17,091 nucleotides of DNA, taken from positions 1 through 17,091 of the forward strand of contig CALCPT010000197.1 of NCBI GenBank assembly GCA_937897265.1, read 5' to 3'. The notes under the pieces are model-generated. The model ran no database searches. It saw nothing but the letters and a program-made list of their open reading frames with translations, and had not been told where the DNA came from. Each line of letters starts with the position of its first letter. The first letter of the stretch is position 1. This DNA comes from an uncultured Alcaligenaceae bacterium. Its GTDB lineage: Bacteria; Pseudomonadota; Gammaproteobacteria; Burkholderiales; Burkholderiaceae_B. Shown piece after piece: positions 1 through 7,368 of this stretch. The translations under genes and the position numbers were made by a program.

Positions 1-707
1 GGCAATTCAAAGGACTCGTGGAAATTGAGTACGAGTTCTGCCTTGGCGTCGCGCAGTTTGACCATTTGAGGGGTGAGGTCGCTCACGTTAGGTGCCGCTG
101 CTTCAATCGCTACCAACTCGACCCCACGTGCTTTGAGCCCGGATTCAATCTCTTTCGCAGCAAAGTTACCATAGCCGGTTGTTGAGTGAATCAAACCAAT
201 ACGTTTGAAATTTTTCGCACCCCAGTCCAGCATCTGATCGATCTGAAACTTTTCAACCATCGAACATCTGAAGATGTAGCTGGGTTTTTCGTTAATGAAT
301 TGAGTGGTGATGTTGGTCGCGATACCTGGGCCTGCCATCAAAGGGATACCAGCCTTTTGTAAGATCGGTGCCATCGCTAACACGTTGCCGCTACTCACAG
401 TCCCGATGACGACTGGGACTTTGTCATTTTGGATAAGACGTTGCGCTAAAGACACTGCACGCTGTGGATTGGCCTCATCATCATAGACAACGAGTTCAAT
501 TTTTGTCTTGCCACCGGCCGCTTGATAATCTTTGAGGGCAAGCTTGATCCCCTGAAGGTACGACTCGCCAAAGTCAACGATCGCAGGCGGGCCGCTTAGC
601 CCTTGGATGACGCCCACTTTGACTTGTGCCAGCGAGGTGGCTGCGCACGTGAGAAAGGCTGAGGCGAGTGCTGCTTGCCAGATGCTGCGTTTGAAGGCTG
701 TCTTCAT
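1..707 (-). CDS. ABC transporter periplasmic substrate-binding protein, amino-acid (LivK-like) type, C-terminus cut by window edge
   Basis: The first 235 residues are present and the frame is open to the left edge; the family is usually about 370-400 residues, so roughly 40% is missing. Residues 1-27 form a Sec signal peptide (basic MKTAFKR start, hydrophobic core, cleavage likely after SLA). The mature protein starts VKVGVIQGLSGP, the usual opening of the type I periplasmic binding fold, and continues with ligand-site-like stretches VIGTVSSGN and PLMAGPG and the second-lobe opening KRIGLIHSTTGYG. The ATG at 705-707 has a GGAG ribosome-binding site 8-9 nt upstream. The family delivers branched-chain amino acids, aromatic acids, amides or short organic acids to an ABC permease in the inner membrane. 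It lies downstream of an acyl-CoA catabolic cluster, so I infer an organic acid ligand. No permease or ATPase gene is in the window; they may lie further left. Confidence 0.9.
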   Translation of the reverse strand, partial: MKTAFKRSIWQAALASAFLTCAATSLAQVKVGVIQGLSGPPAIVDFGESYLQGIKLALKDYQAAGGKTKIELVVYDDEANPQRAVSLAQRLIQNDKVPVVIGTVSSGNVLAMAPILQKAGIPLMAGPGIATNITTQFINEKPSYIFRCSMVEKFQIDQMLDWGAKNFKRIGLIHSTTGYGNFAAKEIESGLKARGVELVAIEAAAPNVSDLTPQMVKLRDAKAELVLNFHESFEL

Positions 708-762
708 TTTTTGTCTCCGGATTAATATCTCTTTTCATCAAGGCAGCTGCCATGCTCTTCTG

Positions 763-845
763 TCAGGCTAGCTGCTTGTGCAAAACTGTAGATCAGGCTT
801 ACTGTGTTTTTCGTTTATCTAGCCTGATGCTTGTACAAAACTCTA
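763..845. repeat. Cluster of short direct and inverted repeats upstream of the binding-protein gene
   Basis: An 18-bp element, TGCTTGTGCAAAACTGTA at 773-790, recurs as TGCTTGTACAAAACTCTA at 828-845 (16 of 18 identical, 55 bp apart). Its second copy contains the perfect palindrome TTGTACAA (831-838). The heptamer TCAGGCT occurs at 763-769 and 793-799 and, inverted as AGCCTGA, at 821-827. A further perfect 10-bp palindrome, GGCAGCTGCC, lies at 742-751, about 35 nt before the start codon of the binding-protein gene. The pattern suggests operators for one or more dimeric regulators controlling that gene. No function is proven and no clear -35/-10 pair was recognised. Confidence 0.55.
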
Positions 846-871
846 CTATGATTTTTGACAAATACAACCCC

Positions 872-1666
872 CTAATTACCCTTAAAGTTTGCTTCGCGCC
901 GCTCTTTAAAAGAGGTGACGCCTTCTTCAAGATCAGCCGTAAAGGCAACATCTCTAAACGAACGTGACTCCCATTTCAGGGCTTCGTCCATATGCATGCC
1001 CATTGAGCGACGCACCACTTCTTTCGCAAAGCGGTGCGACAGCGGCGCGCGCGTGGCAAGCATGGTGGCGTAAGCCAAGCTCTTTTGTAGCAACTCGGCT
1101 TGTGGGTAAATGCGATTGACTAAGCCGATGCGATACGCATGTTCAGCGTCGACACGCTCGCCCGATAAGATGATCTCCATGGCGTGCCCCATGCCTACAA
1201 TCTGTGGCAAGCGAATCAAGCCGCCATCGCAGGCATGAAACCCCCACTTAGCGTCTTGCAACGCAAACTCTGCGTTGGGAGAGCAAAAGCGTATATCGCA
1301 GGCCAGCGACAATTCAAAACCGCCCGAAATCGCAAAACCGTTGACTGCGGCCACAATGGGCTTGTCGATATCAAGGTTACGTGTGATGCCGCCAAAGCCC
1401 GGGCCGTTGGTGTATTTTTTACGAAACTCTTGTGCCGGTGCGCGAGCAAAATCGATGGTGTAATTTTTTAAGTCAGCACCTGCGCAAAACGCCTTATCGC
1501 CTGCGCCTGTAATCACTGCGGCGCGCGCCGAGTCATCATTATCAAACTCGTGCCACGCGGCCACAAGTTCATCGTTCGCGGCAAAATTTAACGAATTCAT
1601 TTTGTCAGCGCGATTGATGGTGATCAGTCGCACTGCGCCATGCTTTTCATAAGAGATATCAGACAT
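872..1666 (-). CDS. Enoyl-CoA hydratase/isomerase family (crotonase) protein
   Basis: At 264 residues this is a full-length crotonase. The first oxyanion-hole segment is GAGDKAFCAGADLKN (about 54-68) and the second is AVNGFAISGGFEL (about 107-119). E118 matches the first catalytic glutamate of rat mitochondrial hydratase (E144). The second (E164) aligns with D138 in FALQDAKWG, so the acid is shortened. The following loop, ACDGGLIRLP, resembles CaiD/carnitinyl-CoA-type crotonases more than classical hydratases. The predicted role is hydration, isomerisation or another enolate-type reaction on an acyl-CoA in the cytoplasm. The ATG overlaps the end of the DUF35 gene by 8 nt, supporting translational coupling. 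The exact substrate cannot be read from the sequence. Confidence 0.9.
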   Translation of the reverse strand: MSDISYEKHGAVRLITINRADKMNSLNFAANDELVAAWHEFDNDDSARAAVITGAGDKAFCAGADLKNYTIDFARAPAQEFRKKYTNGPGFGGITRNLDIDKPIVAAVNGFAISGGFELSLACDIRFCSPNAEFALQDAKWGFHACDGGLIRLPQIVGMGHAMEIILSGERVDAEHAYRIGLVNRIYPQAELLQKSLAYATMLATRAPLSHRFAKEVVRRSMGMHMDEALKWESRSFRDVAFTADLEEGVTSFKERREANFKGN

Positions 1667-2027
1667 TCTTTTGCACTCTAAACGTTGGTGTGATGGGCCC
1701 TGTTGGCTCGGTTATGGTGGTAGGGACGGCAATGACACGATCACCAAGCTGGTCGCCGTCTTCGGGTAAAAAGCGACCGGTCACCCGAAAGCCGTTATCC
1801 AAATCAAACACGCCTACGTGATACATGCCGTCGGCCTTAAAACGTAAAGGTGGCTTCCGCACTGTGGTCCAACTCACCAACTTACCTACGCCGGCGATTT
1901 GCACTGGATTCATTTCACTAGCCAAGCATTTCGCGCAGGTGTTAATGCAGGCCGCATCCAAGGTACCGCATTTGGCGCATTGATGAAAGGTCAGCATCTC
2001 TGGCTTAAAAAGAGTTGAGTTCGACAT
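1659..2027 (-). CDS. DUF35 Zn-ribbon/OB-fold protein, thiolase partner
   Basis: This 122-residue protein has a zinc ribbon near the N-terminus (C17xxC20 and C31xxC34) followed by a beta-rich OB-fold half with GVGKLVSWTTVRKPP and YHVGVFDLDNGFRVTGRF. This is the DUF35 (OB_aCoA_assoc) architecture. Members are encoded next to thiolase-like proteins; in steroid side-chain degradation the DUF35 domain of ChsH2 forms a complex with the thiolase-like aldolase Ltp2. Here the gene follows the thiolase directly. I chose the ATG at 2025-2027, giving MSNST, which starts 2 nt after the thiolase stop. A TTG two codons upstream (2031-2033) overlaps that stop and is the alternative; neither has a strong ribosome-binding site. 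It probably binds acyl-CoA and supports the thiolase-like subunit rather than acting alone. Confidence 0.88.
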   Translation of the reverse strand: MSNSTLFKPEMLTFHQCAKCGTLDAACINTCAKCLASEMNPVQIAGVGKLVSWTTVRKPPLRFKADGMYHVGVFDLDNGFRVTGRFLPEDGDQLGDRVIAVPTTITEPTGPITPTFRVQKNV

Positions 2028-2029
2028 GA

Positions 2030-3190
2030 TCAATCGCGCCCCAAAATATTGACGGTGCAGGCAACGCCAGTACCGCCTAGGTTATGCGTCATGCCGATAC
2101 GGGCATTCGCGACTTGATTAGTGTGCTCGCCGCGCAATTGTTTGACGACCTCGTAGATTTGCCCAATGCCGGTTGCGCCCACAGGGTGCCCCTTAGCGAG
2201 CAAACCACCGCTAGGGTTAATGGCGACATCACCTTGCATACCGGTGCGACCTTCGGCGGCCCATTTGCCACCCAGACCACGAGGCACTAAGCCCAAGTCT
2301 TCGCTATCGATAATCTCGGCGATTGAAAAACAGTCATGCAATTCACAAACGTCGATGTCTTTGGCTTTAAGCCCCGATTGTTCGTAGGCCTTTTGTGCCG
2401 CAGTAACGGTGGCTTCAAACGAGCATAGGTCAGGGTGATTGGCGATACGAGGTGAGCCACTGGTTTGTGCCGAGGCCAACACCCGAATTTTGTTTTGCCG
2501 TGCTTGACTCGACAACAAGGGCTCGGCGCACAGCACGATCGCTGCGGCACCGTCGCTGGCTGGGCAGCAGTCGAACATTTGCAAGGGGTCGGCGATCATG
2601 GCTGATGCACAAATTTGTTCAAGGGTGAGCGACGCACCCATTTGCGCGAGTGGGTTCTTCAAACCATTGGCTTTGTTTTTGATAACGACCGAGGCAATAT
2701 CTTCACGCGTGGTGCCGTACTGACTGGCATGAATGCGCCATGCCATGCCAAACAACCCCGGAAACGTCAGGCCGCTTGGTCCATCGTTTTCGTTGTCCAT
2801 GGCGCAGTTCAAGGCCGAGGTCACTTCAGCGGTTGAGGCGTGAGTCATTTTTTCAACACCCACCACCATCACCGCATCACACATACCGCTGGCGATTGCG
2901 ATCCAAGCGTGCCTAAAGGCGATACCGCCCGAGGCGCAGGCACCCTCTACCTTGGTGCAGGGGATATTGCCTAAGCCGAGTCGCTCGCCCACGATACCGG
3001 CCAAGACTTCTTTGCCATTGAGCGGCCCGCTAATGAAGTTACCTAAATACAAAGCACCGATACGCTCGCGATCGATACCTGATTCAACGATGGCACGTGC
3101 CGCGGCCTCAACGGCCAAGGATTCAATCGGTGTGGCAATATGCTTGCCAAAGCTCGTCGAGCCGATACCCGCTACAAAGACGTCACGCAT
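2030..3190 (-). CDS. Thiolase-like protein of the SCP2/lipid-transfer type (acetyl-CoA acetyltransferase family)
   Basis: This 386-residue protein has the thiolase fold. The nucleophile is C85 in EGACASGG; further active-site segments are ELHDCFS (H285, with C287), NPSGGLLAKGHPVGATG (H335) and the C-terminal HNLGGTG (H369). The HDCF motif, and the absence of a C-terminal CxG cysteine, place it with SCP2-type thiolases rather than the classical FadA/PhaA group. The expected chemistry is thiolytic cleavage of a 3-ketoacyl-CoA. SCP2-type proteins paired with DUF35 partners can instead act as retro-aldolases, and that is possible here. The ATG has an AAAGGA ribosome-binding site inside the end of the ligase gene, and the two genes are 2 nt apart. 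It is cytoplasmic and probably complexes with the next gene's product. Confidence 0.9.
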   Translation of the reverse strand: MRDVFVAGIGSTSFGKHIATPIESLAVEAAARAIVESGIDRERIGALYLGNFISGPLNGKEVLAGIVGERLGLGNIPCTKVEGACASGGIAFRHAWIAIASGMCDAVMVVGVEKMTHASTAEVTSALNCAMDNENDGPSGLTFPGLFGMAWRIHASQYGTTREDIASVVIKNKANGLKNPLAQMGASLTLEQICASAMIADPLQMFDCCPASDGAAAIVLCAEPLLSSQARQNKIRVLASAQTSGSPRIANHPDLCSFEATVTAAQKAYEQSGLKAKDIDVCELHDCFSIAEIIDSEDLGLVPRGLGGKWAAEGRTGMQGDVAINPSGGLLAKGHPVGATGIGQIYEVVKQLRGEHTNQVANARIGMTHNLGGTGVACTVNILGRD

Positions 3191-3192
3191 GA

Positions 3193-4716
3193 TTATTTTC
3201 CTTTGGCGAGTTGCTTGCGCAGCTCTGTTTTAAGAATTTTTCCGTAATTATTTTTTGGTAAATCTTCGCTGAAGAAATATTCGCGTGGGCGCTTAAAGCG
3301 CGCCATGTTATCCAAGCACAAGGTATCCATTTCTTCGGTGGTGACGGTCATGCCAGGCTTGACCACCACAAAGGCAACGGGCTCTTCGCCTAGGTCTGGT
3401 TCTTCACGACCCACGACCGATACCTCTGCCAAGGCAGGGTGACGTAACAGGACTTCTTCGATTTCGCGCGGATAAATATTTGAGCCACCGCGAATGATCA
3501 TATCTTTTGAGCGATCACGTAGTGTGAGGTAACCCTTGGCATCCATGGTGCCGATGTCGCCAGTCCAAAGCCAGCCGTCTTTGATGGCTGACGCTGTGGC
3601 TTTGGGATTGTTCCAGTAGCCGAGCATGCGGGTATCGCTGCGCGACACCACCTCACCCAGTTCACCTGGTGGCAACTCTTGCCCGTCTTCGCCGACCACG
3701 CGCACTTCGACACCAGTGCGCGCTGTGCCGCAAGACGCTAGGCGCGCCAAGTGTGCCTCATCACGCGGTCCCTCGTGATCCATCTTAGACAGCGCGGTCA
3801 TGGTCATGGGGCTTTCACCTTGCCCATAAATTTGTACTAGGCGCGGCCCAAGCAAATCAAGAGTCTGCAGCAAGTCACTGACGTACATTGGACCGCCACC
3901 GTAAAACACGGTCAGTAGATTACCCGCAGGGTTTTTAATACCTTCTGCTGAGCGAATCATGCGTGACAGCATGGTGGGTGCGGCAAATAAGGTGACATCT
4001 GGATACTGTTGTAAGGCTTCAAAGACCAGATCAGTACTGAAGCTTGCTTCAATCACTTGATGCCCACCACCAAATAAATGGGGCAGAGCATAGAGCCCAG
4101 CGCCGTGCGAAAGCGGTGCCACATGCAACATGGTTTGACCTGGGCGCACACAGTCGACATCGGCGCCGTATTGCAAGCTCATGGTGATGAGATTGCGGTG
4201 CGACAGCATCGCACCTTTGGGGACACCGGTGGTACCACTGGTATAAAAAATCCAGGCAAGATCATCGGGCAACATTGAGGCGCAAGGTACGGGGGCTGAG
4301 CGTACATAACCTTCGTAGGCGTCATCGTCCACCACAATGAGCTGTCTTTGACCAGGCAGATCAGCAAGTGCTTCGGCTAACCCTGCATATAACGAGGCGC
4401 TAGTGAAAATCACGGCGGCACCAGAATCTAACGCGATCGGTTTCACCTCGCGCGGATGCAGCTTGGCGTTGACAGGAACTGCACAGAGCCCCGCAGTCCA
4501 GGTGGCAAACAGTACCTCGATAAACGCGTTACGGTTTTCCATACAGAGGATCACGCGCGCGCCGGGCGCAAGATGTAACGTGTTTAACAACCCCCCGGCC
4601 AAGCCATGTACGCGCTGGGCAAGCTGGCCATAGGTGAGCGTTTGTTTGCCACAAGTGAGCGCGCGCAGGTCAGGATGACTGAGCGCGCGCGAAAGAAAGG
4701 ATTTTGCAATGTTCAT
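3193..4716 (-). CDS. AMP-forming acyl-CoA synthetase (fatty/aromatic acid-CoA ligase, ANL superfamily)
   Basis: The protein has 507 residues, typical for medium-chain or aromatic acyl-CoA ligases. Visible ANL core motifs are the phosphate loop YTSGTTGVPKGAML (158-171), YGQGES (297-302), GWLWTGD (381-387), the hinge region DRSKDMIIRGGSNIYPREIE (401-420), and the catalytic lysine K493 in NNYGKILK. It would use ATP and CoA to activate a carboxylic acid through an acyl-AMP intermediate. It is the first gene of the unit with thiolase, DUF35 protein and crotonase, so it likely performs the entry step. The ATG at 4714-4716 gives the expected N-terminus but has only a weak ribosome-binding site. The substrate is unknown; no CoA dehydrogenase or hydroxyacyl-CoA dehydrogenase is present here to complete a beta-oxidation spiral. 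Confidence 0.92.
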   Translation of the reverse strand: MNIAKSFLSRALSHPDLRALTCGKQTLTYGQLAQRVHGLAGGLLNTLHLAPGARVILCMENRNAFIEVLFATWTAGLCAVPVNAKLHPREVKPIALDSGAAVIFTSASLYAGLAEALADLPGQRQLIVVDDDAYEGYVRSAPVPCASMLPDDLAWIFYTSGTTGVPKGAMLSHRNLITMSLQYGADVDCVRPGQTMLHVAPLSHGAGLYALPHLFGGGHQVIEASFSTDLVFEALQQYPDVTLFAAPTMLSRMIRSAEGIKNPAGNLLTVFYGGGPMYVSDLLQTLDLLGPRLVQIYGQGESPMTMTALSKMDHEGPRDEAHLARLASCGTARTGVEVRVVGEDGQELPPGELGEVVSRSDTRMLGYWNNPKATASAIKDGWLWTGDIGTMDAKGYLTLRDRSKDMIIRGGSNIYPREIEEVLLRHPALAEVSVVGREEPDLGEEPVAFVVVKPGMTVTTEEMDTLCLDNMARFKRPREYFFSEDLPKNNYGKILKTELRKQLAKGK

Positions 4717-4824
4717 CAGACTTTTTAATTATTTTGAAAAGTTCAGATTAGAGGGTTGTCGCCTCAGATGATCATATCTCAAAAAAAAGAGCTCGCACCG
4801 TTTCTCTTGGTTGAGCGGATCCGT

Positions 4825-4843
4825 CGTGACGAGCCGTGTCACG
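4825..4843. promoter_or_regulatory. Inverted repeat, candidate operator upstream of the CoA ligase unit
   Basis: CGTGAC (4825-4830) and GTCACG (4838-4843) form perfect 6-bp arms around a 7-nt spacer, in the 199-nt gap between the serine hydrolase and the CoA ligase. Nearer the ligase, a TATGAT hexamer on the minus strand (4771-4776) could be a -10 box, lying within a perfect ATGATCAT palindrome region (4768-4775). No good -35 box sits 17 bp upstream, which would fit an activated promoter. No regulator gene is adjacent, so this rests on symmetry and position only. Confidence 0.35.
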
Positions 4844-4915
4844 CAACTTAAGGGTGCGTGCCTATTTCGGGTGGGAGAGCGTTGTTGTATCCCAAGACGT
4901 AACCGCCGCAATCGA

Positions 4916-6034
4916 CTATTGAGTCGGCATGCGAGCCCAACGGGCAAACAAGCCGCCGACGGCCCGATAGCTTGCTTCTTGAGCTTTGTACCTGAAGATA
5001 ATAACAATCCGCTCATGCGCGGGATCAACGAGTACAGATTGCCCATAGGCCCCTTGCCAGGCGTAGACGGGTATCCCCCAGCTCTTTTTGGCAACCCACG
5101 TTTGATAACCGTAATCCCAAACCCGTTGTTTAACCGTGTCTGAGGTTTGGCTGGTGGTAGCTTGTTGCATAAACTCTGTCATGCAGGAGCCATCAGCGCC
5201 TTTGAGCAAGGCGATCGAGCGCATCGCCAAGCGTGCCCAGTCGCGCAAGACTGCGCCAAAGCCAGCGGCAGCATAGAGCTGCCCTTGCTTGTCGGTGAGC
5301 CAGGTTGCGGCTTGTTCCGGCTGGCTGGGTTGCCACACCTTTTGCTCAAATAATTGTGCAAAGTTACTTGCGCCGTTCACTGCCAGCATCAAGGCATTAG
5401 TATCGCTATTGTTATAAGAAAAAATATTGGCGTTGGCTTTGTCATTGCCGTATTTTTTTAAGAGGGCGTCAATCGAAATGCGACTCGTGGTGATGTCATT
5501 CCATTCGCCAAATAACGATCCGCCGTCTTCGTCTGGGGCGCGAGCGCCGCTACTCATGGTGAGCAGTTGTCTCAACGTTGCTTGGCCAAACACAGTCTGG
5601 TCGATGGTTTTTGCATAACGACCGGCACGGTCATCAAGCGATTTGAATTGACCTGCGCAAAGCGCTTGCCCCACAGTCATGGCGGTTAAACTTTTTGCCA
5701 TCGAGTACGAAAAAAATTTTGTCTTGTGATCGGTGCCTTTCTTGAATTGCTGAAATAGAATTTGTCCGCGTTCGACCAGCATCATCCCCAAGGCAAATGA
5801 ATCATCATCAAAAGCTTTTTTGGCTAACTCAACAATGATTTGTTGATTTGTTGTCAATGCGCTTGCCTGATTCAAGGCAAGAGGCTGAGCAACTTCAGCA
5901 AACTGATGACGATCAAACGGAAACGAGCTGAGCGCACCCGTGATGTAGTCTTGTCGGATGGCGGGTTCTTCGGCCTGAGCGGTTGTCAACAGACCAGACA
6001 GAACAATTAAGCCAAGATATCTTTTAAGTTTCAT
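4916..6034 (-). CDS. Secreted serine hydrolase, class C beta-lactamase / 6-aminohexanoate-dimer hydrolase-like
   Basis: The 372-residue protein starts with a signal peptide (MKLKRY, a hydrophobic core, cleavage after AQA at 21), so it is probably periplasmic. The serine hydrolase motifs are S111-x-x-K114 in YSMAKS and Y207-N-N209 in FSYNNSDTN. In the third motif position, the usual KTG/HxG is replaced by QGAYGQ (327-332), followed by VLVDP, as in esterase/amidase relatives such as NylB rather than true beta-lactamases. The likely activity is hydrolysis of an ester or amide; the substrate is unknown and antibiotic resistance should not be assumed. It sits between the min terminator and the CoA ligase unit. 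The start codon lies only 26 nt past the terminator hairpin and lacks a clear ribosome-binding site. A role supplying acids to the downstream catabolic genes is possible but speculative. Confidence 0.85.
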   Translation of the reverse strand: MKLKRYLGLIVLSGLLTTAQAEEPAIRQDYITGALSSFPFDRHQFAEVAQPLALNQASALTTNQQIIVELAKKAFDDDSFALGMMLVERGQILFQQFKKGTDHKTKFFSYSMAKSLTAMTVGQALCAGQFKSLDDRAGRYAKTIDQTVFGQATLRQLLTMSSGARAPDEDGGSLFGEWNDITTSRISIDALLKKYGNDKANANIFSYNNSDTNALMLAVNGASNFAQLFEQKVWQPSQPEQAATWLTDKQGQLYAAAGFGAVLRDWARLAMRSIALLKGADGSCMTEFMQQATTSQTSDTVKQRVWDYGYQTWVAKKSWGIPVYAWQGAYGQSVLVDPAHERIVIIFRYKAQEASYRAVGGLFARWARMPTQ

Positions 6035-6060
6035 TTCACAAGGGCGCTTTTATTAGCAAA

Positions 6061-6100
6061 AACCCCAAAACATTGAACGAGTGCTCAACGTTTTGGGGTT
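6061..6100 (-). terminator. Rho-independent terminator of the minCDE transcript
   Basis: AACCCCAAAAC (6061-6071) and GTTTTGGGGTT (6090-6100) form a perfect 11-bp stem. The stem can extend inward through TTGA/TCAA after one mismatch. Read on the minus strand the stem ends in GGGGTT followed by TTTGC, giving a short U-run. It lies 38 nt past the minE stop, as expected for the end of that operon. The plus-strand side is followed only by CTTTC, so termination is probably mainly minus-directed. Confidence 0.85.
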
Positions 6101-6138
6101 CTTTCAAGCTGCCGTAGTGACTCGCTTTGAGTGCGATC

Positions 6139-6393
6139 TCAGCGTTGCGGCATCTCAATTTTGACTTCAAGCACTTCAAGGCTGTCTTGTCGTTCAAGGT
6201 TAACCTTGATGTCTTCGGGATTGATTTTGACGTACTTAGAAATAACTGCGATCAACTCGCGTTGCAAGGCGGGCAGGTAATCAGGGGTTGCACTTTCCCC
6301 GCCGCGCTCGTGAGCCAAAATAATCTGCAGGCGTTCTTTGGCAACCGTGGCGGTCTTTTTCTTCTCGCCAAGCAAAAAAGACAGAAAAGACAT
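6139..6393 (-). CDS. minE: Cell division topological specificity factor MinE
   Basis: The 84-residue protein opens [23 protein letters not shown], the conserved membrane-binding and anti-MinCD region. The middle has [20 protein letters not shown] and the end is the beta-rich dimerisation domain with [15 protein letters not shown]. MinE stimulates MinD ATPase activity and drives the pole-to-pole oscillation that keeps the division site at mid-cell. Two ATG codons are adjacent (6391-6396). A perfect GGAGG lies 3 nt before the first and 6 nt before the second, so I chose the second, which also gives the canonical N-terminus. It then overlaps the minD stop by one base. Length is normal for the family. 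Confidence 0.97.
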   Translation of the reverse strand: MSFLSFLLGEKKKTATVAKERLQIILAHERGGESATPDYLPALQRELIAVISKYVKINPEDIKVNLERQDSLEVLEVKIEMPQR

Positions 6394-7208
6394 CATTTGC
6401 CTCCAAACAGGCGCTTAAACAGGCCTGGTTTTTCGTAGTCGACAAAGCGTAGCGGTTTTTCTTCGCCCAGATAGCGCGCGACAACGTCACGATACGCTTC
6501 AGACACATCGGTATTTTCGAGGTGGATCGCAGGCAAGCCTTGATTAGACGCTTGCAAAACAGACTCAGACTCAGGGATCACACCAATCAATTTGATACGC
6601 AAGATGTCTTCGATGTCTTTGAGCGACAACATCTCGCCGTCCTCGACACGCTTGGGGTTGTAGCGGGTGAGCAGCAGGTATTCTTTAATCGGCTCATCGG
6701 CTTCGATGGCGCGACGCGATTTTGACGCCAAAATACCCAAGATACGATCCGAGTCGCGTACCGACGAGACCTCTGGGTTGGTGACAACCAATGCATCATC
6801 AGCAAAATAGGCGGCTAACAGGGCCCCTGTTTCGATGCCGGCAGGCGAATCACACACAATGTAATCAAAGCCCATGCCTTTGAGGTCATTGATAACCTTT
6901 TCGACACCTTCTTTTGACAAGGCATCTTTATCGCGCGTTTGCGAGGCCGGCAAAATGAAAAGGTTATCAAGGTTTTTATCTTTGATCAGCGCTTGATTTA
7001 ATGTGGCTTCGCCTTGAATCACATTGACAAAGTCATAGACCACGCGTCGCTCGCAACCCATGATCAAATCAAGATTGCGTAAGCCCACGTCAAAGTCGAT
7101 CACGGCTGTTTTGAAGCCACGCATGGCCAGGCCAGAAGAAAAACTGGCGCTGGTGGTGGTTTTGCCGACGCCACCTTTGCCTGAGGTCACCACTACGATA
7201 CGTGTCAT
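6393..7208 (-). CDS. minD: Septum site-determining ATPase MinD
   Basis: The protein is 271 residues, standard for MinD. The deviant Walker A motif is [11 protein letters not shown] (10-20) with signature lysine K11 and K16. Nucleotide/switch residues D38 and D40 are in [10 protein letters not shown], and the Walker B/switch II region is DSPAG (120-124). The C-terminus, [12 protein letters not shown], is the amphipathic membrane-targeting helix. ATP-bound MinD dimers attach to the inner membrane, recruit MinC to block FtsZ assembly, and are released by MinE. It is coupled to minE by overlapping codons but separated from minC by 160 nt, so it may have its own promoter. Confidence 0.98.
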   Translation of the reverse strand: MTRIVVVTSGKGGVGKTTTSASFSSGLAMRGFKTAVIDFDVGLRNLDLIMGCERRVVYDFVNVIQGEATLNQALIKDKNLDNLFILPASQTRDKDALSKEGVEKVINDLKGMGFDYIVCDSPAGIETGALLAAYFADDALVVTNPEVSSVRDSDRILGILASKSRRAIEADEPIKEYLLLTRYNPKRVEDGEMLSLKDIEDILRIKLIGVIPESESVLQASNQGLPAIHLENTDVSEAYRDVVARYLGEEKPLRFVDYEKPGLFKRLFGGK

Positions 7209-7368
7209 GACAAACTAACCCTTATATGAGACTACGATAGTTCACTAAAAATAAATGACTGCAGTGCTACAGACAAACGACAGTTCATCAAGAATAAACG
7301 GTCGCGGTGTTAAAAACTGGCAATACTTCACATTGAATCAACGGCAAAAGCGACAAAAACTTAGTCGA
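7209..7368 (-). other. 160-nt minC-minD intergenic spacer, possible internal promoter
   Basis: No convincing ORF is present. Two perfect palindromes are visible: ACTGCAGT (7258-7265) and TAGTCGACTA (7362-7371), the latter including the minC stop codon. On the minus strand, CATATAAGGG close to minD could supply a weak -10 and an AAGGG ribosome-binding site about 10 nt before the ATG. A TTTAGT about 17 bp further upstream is a poor -35. I see no clear terminator hairpin. Confidence 0.3.

Noticed and set aside
752..967. 71-codon plus-strand ORF covering the repeat cluster and the end of the crotonase gene
   Set aside because: It overlaps the crotonase antisense, has no recognisable domain or ribosome-binding site, and its first part is the repeat-rich intergenic region.
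4729..5094. 121-codon minus-strand ORF in the ligase-hydrolase gap
   Set aside because: Half of it lies in another frame of the serine hydrolase gene, and the translation is Arg/Leu-rich without any known motif.
4916..6034. Calling the serine hydrolase an antibiotic-resistance beta-lactamase
   Set aside because: The SxxK and YxN motifs are present, but the third motif is QGAYGQ rather than KTG, and the sequence looks closer to esterase/amidase relatives.
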